A DNA stretch of 7,348 nucleotides from Olsenella sp. (lineage in GTDB: Bacteria; Actinomycetota; Coriobacteriia; Coriobacteriales; Atopobiaceae). Shown here piece after piece: positions 1 through 4,702 of the stretch. The translations under genes were made by a program, and so were the position numbers. The DNA is taken from positions 1 through 7,348 of the forward strand of contig SUUD01000095.1 in assembly GCA_015062715.1 (NCBI GenBank), given 5' to 3'. How positions within the stretch are numbered: the first letter of the stretch is position 1; each line of letters opens with the position of its first letter. The notes beneath the pieces are model-generated. The model was not told the origin of the DNA and did no database searches. It saw nothing but the letters and a program-made list of their open reading frames with translations.

Positions 1-625
1 GCGCGATGTCGCCATCGGCGGGCGAGAGCACGTTGTAGCGCAGCGAGATGCGGCGGAGCCCCACCACCAGAAGGACGCTGACGAGCGCCGCCAGAGGACG
101 CCCGATGGGGATGACCGCCTCGAGCAGCAGGTAACCGAGCGAGCCCGCCACGGCACAGATGGCGTAGAGGTTGCTCCGCTGGAAGATGCGCGGGGTGTCA
201 CCCAAAAAGACGTCGCGCATCATGCCGCCGCCCACGCCCGTGACGGTGCCCATGAGCACCACGGCCCAGGGGCCAAGGTCGTAGCGAATGGCCTTGTCCG
301 ACCCTGCCACCACGAACAGTGCGACCGAGACGATGTCGACCCACTCGTAGAGGTTGGGGTGGCGCGTGAGCTCGTTGGGGAAGAGAAATCCCGCGATGCC
401 GGCGATCACGGCCATGGGGATGGCGTAGGGCGAGCTGAGCATGTAGACGTCGCCGCACTGCATGATGGTGTCGCGCACGAGGCCACCTCCCAGGCCGCCC
501 AGGATCGAGAGCGCCACATAGCCCACCACGTCCAGTCGCCGCTCGCGGGCGACGAACACGCCCGAGAGCGCGCCGACCAGCACGGCTGCGGCATCGAGCC
601 AGGCGGGTATGAGGTCGGGCGACAT
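1..625 (-). CDS. TRIC/UPF0126 (YicG-like) membrane channel or transporter, partial
   Basis: Only the first 208 codons are present; the reading frame runs off the window's left edge with no stop. The ATG at 625-623 follows a GAAGGGAG ribosome binding site (631-638) five bases upstream. The protein is almost wholly hydrophobic and shows the family's two-fold internal repeat: a helix pair ending in GGLGGGLVRD (residues 43-52) is echoed by GVGGGMMRDVFLGD (130-143). Paired glycine-rich GGGxxRD motifs are the hallmark of the UPF0126/TRIC family (Pfam PF03458). Members are cytoplasmic-membrane proteins of about 200-220 residues, so little of the C-terminus is missing. The family has been described as monovalent cation channels and, for E. 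coli YicG/YadS, as glycine transporters; the sequence does not decide between these. It lies 107 bp downstream of aguR on the same strand, so readthrough is possible, but no sequence feature ties it to agmatine use. The family call is firm and the substrate is unknown. Confidence 0.88.
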   Translation of the reverse strand, partial: MSPDLIPAWLDAAAVLVGALSGVFVARERRLDVVGYVALSILGGLGGGLVRDTIMQCGDVYMLSSPYAIPMAVIAGIAGFLFPNELTRHPNLYEWVDIVSVALFVVAGSDKAIRYDLGPWAVVLMGTVTGVGGGMMRDVFLGDTPRIFQRSNLYAICAVAGSLGYLLLEAVIPIGRPLAALVSVLLVVGLRRISLRYNVLSPADGDIA

Positions 626-657
626 GGGGGCTCCCTTCGGTGAAGACGGTCCACCAT

Positions 658-685
658 GTTCTATCAGAACCAGCGACAAAGGCAA
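658..685 (-). promoter_or_regulatory. Possible sigma-70-type promoter for the TRIC-family gene
   Basis: On the minus strand a TTGCCT (680-685) and a TAGAAC (658-663) are separated by 16 bases, each matching its consensus hexamer at four of six positions. Transcription would begin near 651, leaving a leader of about 25 bases before the ATG at 625. The -10 overlaps a small GTTCT-ATC-AGAAC dyad (658-670). The match is weak, so this is only a candidate. Confidence 0.25.
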
Positions 686-732
686 GGGGCGTCCGTCCGG
701 GATGCCGTGCTGCGGGGTTCGGGTGGCGACTG

Positions 733-1704
733 CTAGTTTGCCCAGAAGCTCTTCCGCAGCTCCTCGCGGTTCTTGGTCTGCGTCTTGCGCATGATGTTGT
801 GGACGTGCGTCTTGATGGTGCCCTCGGACAGGATGAGCTCGGTGGCGATGGAGCGGTTGTCCTTGCCGGCCAGGAGGAGGGCCAGGACCTCGGACTCGCG
901 CGTGGAGAGGCCGTGCGCCTTGGCGTAGGCGGGCAGGGCGTCCGAAATGTGGCGCGTGAGGTCGCTCTCGCGGTCGGTCTCGGCCTGGGGCTGCATGAAG
1001 CGCAGCTTGAGAAGCTTGAGCGCCTCGCGGATGCAGTGATAGGCCACGTAGATCATGAGGATGTTCTCGGAGAAGTTGCGCTCCGAGAGGTAGAGCGGCA
1101 GCAGGTTGTTGTCGGGGTCGGGCACGGGGGCAATGAGGATGATCCAGACGTCCTCGGCCAGGATCATGAACAGGAGCAGGCAGAGCAGGGCAAAGCGACC
1201 ACTGTGCTTTCCCAGGCGCTCGCGGTAGGCGGCGTCTCCCGAGGACGCCCACTTGAAGAACGAGAACAGCAGCGCGCAGCCGACGAAGACCTGGCGCAGG
1301 GTGTAGAACGCAAACTGCCTTGGCGCTCCATAGGGCATGAGGACCAGCACGAGCGTGCTCGCGACGGCGAAGATCACGGGCGGGACAACCGCAACCCGTC
1401 GGTCGTGGACGTCGAGCACGCGCAGCAGCATGAGCCAGAGGCTTGCCAGGATGCCCGTGCCCGTGATGACGCGCATGACGGGGGAGGAGATCTCGTAGTA
1501 CGTGTCGACCGAGAAGGGCAGGTTCTGCGAGAGCCACTCGTTCCCGAAGATGCCACCCAACTCGATGATGTAGAAGACGAAGAACGTCACCTGGGGGATG
1601 AACGACCTCCGCTCGCTCACCAGATAGGCCGCGAACGAGAGGATGGCGGCGGCAAAGCACAGCAGTAGGATGCAGACGCTGTAGACGAAGATGAAGAGGT
1701 TCAA
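733..1704 (-). CDS. aguR: AguR-like seven-helix membrane LuxR-family transcriptional regulator
   Basis: This 323-residue protein is a one-component membrane sensor-regulator. Hydrophobic segments lie near residues 4-28, 37-55, 76-97, 104-124, 134-151, 170-193 and 211-229, about seven helices, with no other sensor domain. After a charged linker comes a LuxR/NarL-type helix-turn-helix (about 264-320): LSTRESEVLALLLAGKDNRS, then the recognition-helix region SEGTIKTHVHNIMRK. There is no receiver domain. Seven helices plus a C-terminal LuxR domain is the architecture of AguR, the transmembrane activator of agmatine deiminase operons in Lactococcus and Enterococcus, which responds to agmatine. Its position, divergent from the agmatine genes, supports that assignment. 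The start is TTG at 1704-1702: a GGAGAG site precedes it, a TGA lies in frame five codons upstream, and the next methionine (residue 77) would delete two helices. The family call is firm. The AguR role is inferred from architecture and context; Coriobacteriia carry many similar regulators with other targets. Confidence 0.82.
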   Translation of the reverse strand: MNLFIFVYSVCILLLCFAAAILSFAAYLVSERRSFIPQVTFFVFYIIELGGIFGNEWLSQNLPFSVDTYYEISSPVMRVITGTGILASLWLMLLRVLDVHDRRVAVVPPVIFAVASTLVLVLMPYGAPRQFAFYTLRQVFVGCALLFSFFKWASSGDAAYRERLGKHSGRFALLCLLLFMILAEDVWIILIAPVPDPDNNLLPLYLSERNFSENILMIYVAYHCIREALKLLKLRFMQPQAETDRESDLTRHISDALPAYAKAHGLSTRESEVLALLLAGKDNRSIATELILSEGTIKTHVHNIMRKTQTKNREELRKSFWAN

Positions 1705-1708
1705 GCTG

Positions 1709-1714
1709 CTCTCC
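1709..1714 (-). promoter_or_regulatory. Ribosome binding site fixing the TTG start of aguR
   Basis: Reading the minus strand, GGAGAG precedes the TTG codon (1704-1702) with four bases between. It decides the start, because the frame contains no nearby ATG and is closed by TGA just upstream. Confidence 0.7.
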
Positions 1715-1805
1715 GTTCAACTGCCGGTTTATGGGTGCGAACAGGCTAAATGCAGGTTCGTCTGGGACATTGGTTTATGCGACGCCCCCGCGCAAGTGCG
1801 GTCCC

Positions 1806-1811
1806 ATTCTA
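1806..1811 (-). promoter_or_regulatory. Candidate -10 element of aguR
   Basis: The minus strand reads TAGAAT, five of six matches to TATAAT. With a 17-base spacer the -35 would be GCGTAA (1829-1834), a poor hexamer, and the 1816-1831 dyad would fall over the spacer and -35. If this is the promoter, protein bound to the dyad would contact or block polymerase. The leader to the TTG start would be roughly 95 bases. The evidence is weak. Confidence 0.28.
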
Positions 1812-1815
1812 GTCC

Positions 1816-1831
1816 TAAACCAATCGGTTTA
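1816..1831. promoter_or_regulatory. Perfect dyad TAAACC-AATC-GGTTTA, candidate AguR operator
   Basis: Two exact six-base arms (1816-1821 and 1826-1831) flank a four-base spacer. The right arm extends to GGTTTACGCG, nearly repeated at 1772-1781 (GGTTTATGCG) and 1726-1735 (GGTTTATGGG). The left arm, read on the minus strand, is GGTTTAGGAC. The dyad sits centrally between two divergent genes, one encoding a LuxR-type DNA-binding protein that would bind as a dimer. Assigning it to AguR is inference. Confidence 0.5.
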
Positions 1832-1968
1832 CGCGGTGTAGGCATCGTTGAGCGGTGATTAAACCCAATTCTGCTGGCAAGTGGGAAACGAGTGGTGTTT
1901 GATGGAGTCGTCCACAAGGAAACGGGCGACGGTAGGGTCGCCTCGGGGCCGGTGCGCCGGCGAGAAAG

Positions 1969-1975
1969 AAAGGAG
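1969..1975 (+). promoter_or_regulatory. Ribosome binding site fixing the ptcA start
   Basis: AAAGGAG lies six bases before the ATG at 1982. It rules out an in-frame GTG at 1892, which lacks such a site and would add 30 residues absent from the family. A second ATG two codons later (1988) is less well spaced. Confidence 0.85.
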
Positions 1976-1981
1976 CACGCC

Positions 1982-3058
1982 ATGAGCATGCCCAAGGACT
2001 TCCTCGACACCAATGAGTTCACCAAGGAGCAGATCCTCGCCATCGAGGAGCTCGCCATGGCCATGAAGGCCGCCATCAAGGAGGACGGCTACTATCCCCA
2101 CCTGCTCCGCAACAAGAGCCTCGGCATGATCTTCCAGCAGGTCTCCACCCGTACCCGCATCTCCTTCGAGACGGCCATGACCGACCTCGGCGGCCACGCG
2201 CAGTTCTACGGCCCCGGCACCATCCAGCTCGGCGGCCACGAGTCCCTCGGCGACACCGCCCACGTCATGGGCGACCTGCTCGACATCATGATGGCCCGCG
2301 TGAACCGTCACGCCGACGTCGTTGGCCTGGGCGCCGGTGCCCGCTGCGCCGTCATCAACGGCATGTCCGAGTACAACCACCCCACCCAGGAGATCGGCGA
2401 CCTCCTCACCATGATGGAGAACGTCCCCGAGGGCAAGAAGATCGAGGACTGCAAGCTCGCCTTCATCGGTGACGCAACCCAGGTCTGCCTGTCCCTGATG
2501 TTTGTCTGCTCCATCATCGGCATGAAGTTCGTCCAGTACGGCCCCAAGGGCCACCAGATCCCCGACGGCGCCCTGCACGTGGGCACCGACGAGGAGCGTG
2601 CCGCCTTTGGCGCCGAGATGATGGAGATCGGCAGGAAGAACTGCGAGCTCTCCGGCGGCTCCATCGAGATCTCCGACAACATCGAGGTCATCAAGGGCGC
2701 CGACTTCGTCTACACCGACGTGTGGTACGGCCTCTACGACGCCGAGGTTGACGGCGCCTCCTACCTCGACGTCTTCATGCCCGACTACCAGGTCACCATG
2801 GACCTCATGAACTACGCCGGTCCCGACTCCAAGTTCATGCACTGCCTGCCCGCCATCCGCGGCGAGGAGGTCGTGGACGAGGTCGCCGACTCCGACCGCT
2901 CCCTGTGCTGGGTCGAGGCCGAGAACCGCAAGCACTCCATCCGTGCCCTGCTGGCCACCTTCGGCCCCCGCACCCCGCTCAACGACGAGAACGACGAGTA
3001 CGCCTCCAAGGAGCGCCTGCACGCCGCCCTCGCCAAGATCGAGGAGCTCCAGGCCTAG
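1982..3058 (+). CDS. ptcA: Putrescine carbamoyltransferase
   Basis: The enzyme interconverts N-carbamoylputrescine plus phosphate with putrescine plus carbamoyl phosphate, the second step of agmatine degradation, in the cytoplasm. The 358-residue product carries the transcarbamoylase signatures in order: carbamoyl-phosphate loop STRTR (55-59), HPTQ (133-136) and HCLP (287-290). Features specific to putrescine rather than ornithine carbamoyltransferase are GYYPHLLRNKSLGMIFQQ (36-53) and DVWYGLYDAE (246-255), which takes the place of the ornithine-binding SMG loop. The C-terminal segment (about 338-358) is in the place of the extra helix that locks the trimer in this family. It is somewhat longer than the roughly 340-residue firmicute enzymes; the extra length appears to lie near residues 190-220. 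It is followed after 179 bp by agmatine deiminase on the same strand. Codon choice is almost entirely C- or G-ending, suggesting strong expression. Lactic acid bacteria call this gene aguB. Confidence over ornithine carbamoyltransferase is high. Confidence 0.95.
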   Translation: MSMPKDFLDTNEFTKEQILAIEELAMAMKAAIKEDGYYPHLLRNKSLGMIFQQVSTRTRISFETAMTDLGGHAQFYGPGTIQLGGHESLGDTAHVMGDLLDIMMARVNRHADVVGLGAGARCAVINGMSEYNHPTQEIGDLLTMMENVPEGKKIEDCKLAFIGDATQVCLSLMFVCSIIGMKFVQYGPKGHQIPDGALHVGTDEERAAFGAEMMEIGRKNCELSGGSIEISDNIEVIKGADFVYTDVWYGLYDAEVDGASYLDVFMPDYQVTMDLMNYAGPDSKFMHCLPAIRGEEVVDEVADSDRSLCWVEAENRKHSIRALLATFGPRTPLNDENDEYASKERLHAALAKIEELQA

Positions 3059-3119
3059 TCTTCACCTTTGGGCTGCCAAGGGGCTCGCGCTCATATCGCC
3101 TGCTCAGACAGTCCTCGGC

Positions 3120-3159
3120 TCAGGTGGCGCACGACGCGAAACGCGTCGGCGCCACCTGG
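3120..3159 (+). repeat. 17-bp intercistronic stem-loop without U-tract
   Basis: CAGGTGGCGC (3121-3130) pairs exactly with GCGCCACCTG (3149-3158). After a single bulged A (3131), CGACGCG (3132-3138) pairs exactly with CGCGTCG (3142-3148), closing a three-base AAA loop. A T-G wobble extends the base. Downstream is GC-rich with no T run, so it is not a classical intrinsic terminator. A role in mRNA processing, stability or partial attenuation between ptcA and aguA is inference; a bidirectional pause or repeat-family element is the alternative. Confidence 0.75.
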
Positions 3160-3224
3160 CCTGCGGAACTCGCATTCGACATGAGCGACGAGTCCCGCAT
3201 CCCGTGTTGAAGAACCGTATTACC

Positions 3225-3230
3225 AAGGAG
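3225..3230 (+). promoter_or_regulatory. Ribosome binding site of aguA
   Basis: AAGGAG lies seven bases before the ATG at 3238 and agrees with the family's N-terminus, in which about 15-20 residues precede the conserved MPAEFAPQKRVWMGWPHR segment. Confidence 0.8.
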
Positions 3231-3237
3231 ACACATC

Positions 3238-4443
3238 ATGCGCACCATCTATGAGTCCGATTCCACGCCCAAGGCCGACGGCTTCTACATGCCGGCCGAG
3301 TTCGCTCCCCAGAAGCGCGTCTGGATGGGCTGGCCCCACCGCACCGACACCTGGGCCCACGGCGCCAAGCCGGCCCAGAAGCAGTACGAGCAGGTTGCCC
3401 GCGCCATCGCCGAGTTCACCCCGGTCTACATGTGCGCCAACCAGGTCGACTACGCCAACTGCAAGGCCGTCTTCGAGGACTGCGAGAACGTGCACGTCAT
3501 CGAGATGACCACCGACGACGCCTGGTTCCGTGACACCGGCGCCACCTTCGTGGTCGACGGCAAGGGCGGCAAGCGCGCCGTGCACTGGCACTTCAACGCC
3601 TACGGCGGCATGATCGACGGCCTGTACTTCCCCTGGGACAAGGACGAGCAGATCGCCCTCAAGATGGCCGAGATCGCCGAGGTCGAGCGCTATCGTCCCG
3701 ATGACATGATCCTCGAGGGTGGCTCCATCACCGTCGACGGCGAGGGCACCGTCGTCGTGACCGACCAGTGCCTGCTCTCGCCCGGCCGCACCTGCTCCGC
3801 CGTCCTGGTCGACGAGGACGAGGACAACATCTGGCCCAACTACGGCCGCAAGTTCGAGCCCTGGAGCGAGGAGCTTCGCGAGTACATGACCGAGCACCTC
3901 AAGGAGTACCTGGGCGTCGAGAAGGTCATCTGGGTCAAGGAGGGCATAGACCCGTCCGAGACCAACGGCCACATCGACGACGTCGCCACCTACATCGCGC
4001 CGGGCGTCATGGCCTGCATCTGGTCCGACGACCCCGAGTACCCCTTCTACGAGCAGTGCCACGCCGCGTACGAGACCCTCTCCAACGCCGTGGACGCCAA
4101 GGGCCGCAAGCTCAAGGTCTACAAGCTCCCCATGCCGGTCAACCCGGTCTACATGGACCAGGCCTCCTGCGACTCCATCGACATCGACGAGAACGCCGAG
4201 CCGCGCGTTCCCGACGAGCCGCTGATCGCCTCCTACATGAACTACCTGGTCACCAACGGCGGCATCATCACCCCGCAGTACGGTGACGAGAACGACGACC
4301 TTGCCGTCGAGACCCTCCAGAAGATCTACGACGAGACCTGGGGCGAGGGCAAGTTCAAGGTCGTCGGCGTCAAGACCACCGAGCAGGTCGTCTTTGGCGG
4401 CGGCAACATCCACTGCATCACCCAGCAGGAGCCCGAGGCGTAA
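3238..4443 (+). CDS. aguA: Agmatine deiminase
   Basis: The enzyme hydrolyses agmatine to N-carbamoylputrescine and ammonia, the first committed step of the pathway, through a covalent thiouronium intermediate on cysteine. The 401-residue product shows the family's landmarks in order: MPAEFAPQKRVWMGWPHR (18-35), DDAWFRDTGATF (93-104), EGGSITVDGEGT (160-171), ETNGHIDDVATY (241-252) and the C-terminal GGGNIHCITQQ (387-397), whose Cys393 is the expected nucleophile. His245 and the acidic residues of DDAWFRD and NGHIDD complete the usual active site. Most relatives are about 365-370 residues. Here a longer, acidic segment between LLSPGR and LKEYLGVEKVIW (about 185-220, with VDEDEDNIWPNYGRKFEPW) accounts for much of the surplus. 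The gene follows ptcA and ends 29 bp before a strong terminator. Ammonia release makes the pathway protective against acid. Very high confidence. Confidence 0.96.
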   Translation: MRTIYESDSTPKADGFYMPAEFAPQKRVWMGWPHRTDTWAHGAKPAQKQYEQVARAIAEFTPVYMCANQVDYANCKAVFEDCENVHVIEMTTDDAWFRDTGATFVVDGKGGKRAVHWHFNAYGGMIDGLYFPWDKDEQIALKMAEIAEVERYRPDDMILEGGSITVDGEGTVVVTDQCLLSPGRTCSAVLVDEDEDNIWPNYGRKFEPWSEELREYMTEHLKEYLGVEKVIWVKEGIDPSETNGHIDDVATYIAPGVMACIWSDDPEYPFYEQCHAAYETLSNAVDAKGRKLKVYKLPMPVNPVYMDQASCDSIDIDENAEPRVPDEPLIASYMNYLVTNGGIITPQYGDENDDLAVETLQKIYDETWGEGKFKVVGVKTTEQVVFGGGNIHCITQQEPEA

Positions 4444-4472
4444 GAGCACCTCGCGCATCACAGGCTGGCCTG

Positions 4473-4506
4473 AGGGGCGGTCGGGACATCCCGGCCGCCC
4501 CTTTTT
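4473..4506 (+). terminator. Intrinsic terminator of the ptcA-aguA unit
   Basis: GGGGCGGTCGGG (4474-4485) pairs with CCCGGCCGCCCC (4490-4501) with one G-T wobble, closing an ACAT loop, and is followed directly by five Ts (4502-4506). It sits 29 bases after the aguA stop. This separates aguA transcription from the convergent antiporter gene. Confidence 0.92.
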
Positions 4507-4530
4507 GCTGGCCCATCATCAGCCTGGGTC

Positions 4531-4620
4531 AGTGCACTTTTGCGCCTCTTGCACTCAAAAGGGGGTACCCCCCAAATGACGGGACAGAAGGGGGCACCCC
4601 CCAAGCGCTCCCCAAGCGTC
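4531..4620. repeat. Clustered G/C palindromic repeats in the convergent gap
   Basis: AA-GGGGG-TA-CCCCCC-AA (4559-4575) and AA-GGGGG-CA-CCCCCC-AA (4588-4604) recur with a 29-base period; the core of the first, GGGGGTACCCCC (4561-4572), is a perfect palindrome. Just before them TGCACTTTTG (4533-4542) is partly repeated as TGCACTCAAAAG (4550-4561), and CTTTTG/CAAAAG form inverted arms. After them CCCCAAGCG occurs twice, 11 bases apart (4599-4607 and 4610-4618). This looks like a dispersed intergenic palindromic repeat element (REP-like), but only one locus is visible, so that is inference. Confidence 0.6.
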
Positions 4621-4660
4621 CCAAAGAATCGCCCCGCTCCCGGGACCGAGAGCGGGGCGA
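4621..4660 (-). terminator. Probable intrinsic terminator of the nhaC-family gene
   Basis: Arms TCGCCCCGCTC (4629-4639) and GAGCGGGGCGA (4650-4660) are exact complements around a ten-base loop. On the minus strand the stem is followed by TTCTTT (4623-4628), a short T-rich stretch. It lies 42 bases past the stop codon of the gene at 4703. The broken T run makes it weaker than the opposing terminator at 4473-4506. Confidence 0.72.
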
Positions 4661-4702
4661 CGTGTGCCCGGGTTATGTCGGCGTCAGGCCAGTGGCTGCG
4701 CC

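Larger units (their letters stand above)
1705..1981. promoter_or_regulatory. Divergent control region between aguR and ptcA
   Basis: This 277-bp gap separates the divergent regulator and the ptcA-aguA unit. Its first 160 bases are less GC-rich than the flanking genes and contain five copies of GGTTTA or its complement TAAACC (1726-1731, 1772-1777, 1816-1821, 1826-1831, 1860-1865), two of them forming a perfect dyad. The last 60 bases are a GC-rich leader able to fold just before the ptcA ribosome binding site: GGCGAC (1925-1930) pairs with GTCGCC (1937-1942), and GCCGG (1948-1952) with CCGGC (1957-1961). No convincing -35/-10 pair for ptcA was found, as expected of an activator-dependent promoter. 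It contains no plausible gene. Confidence 0.65.
3059..3237 (+). other. ptcA-aguA intercistronic region with large hairpin
   Basis: These 179 non-coding bases separate two genes of the same pathway, a long gap for an operon. The centre folds into one large hairpin (3120-3159). The only small frame, ATG at 3181 to TGA at 3210, is nine codons with no ribosome binding site. No good second promoter was recognised, so aguA is presumed co-transcribed with ptcA. Confidence 0.6.

Noticed and set aside
640..1668. Long plus-strand open frame opposite aguR
   Set aside because: The product is a low-complexity, Gly/Glu/His/Arg/Asp-rich string with no family likeness, antisense to a protein with clear helices and a LuxR domain. 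It is a GC-rich shadow frame.
1892..1981. N-terminal extension of ptcA from GTG at 1892
   Set aside because: It adds 30 residues not seen in the family, runs through the GC-rich leader hairpins, and has no ribosome binding site, unlike ATG 1982.
1859..3022. 387-codon minus-strand frame opposite ptcA
   Set aside because: It is a Val/Gly/Leu/Asp/His-rich shadow with no recognisable domain and no ribosome binding site; the plus strand has a complete transcarbamoylase.
1982..3058. Ornithine carbamoyltransferase as the identity of this gene
   Set aside because: The SMG ornithine loop is replaced by DVWYGLYDAE, the GYYPHLL segment is of the putrescine type, and agmatine deiminase follows directly.
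3181..3210. Nine-codon leader peptide MSDESRIPC between ptcA and aguA
   Set aside because: It has no ribosome binding site and no run of regulatory codons; it is too short to distinguish from chance.
3220..4461. 413-codon minus-strand frame opposite aguA
   Set aside because: Same shadow character, spanning the aguA gene exactly; the coding evidence is all on the plus strand.
4559..4604. CRISPR-like repeat pair
   Set aside because: There are only two short palindromic units 29 bases apart with a 12-base interval, no spacer series and no cas genes.
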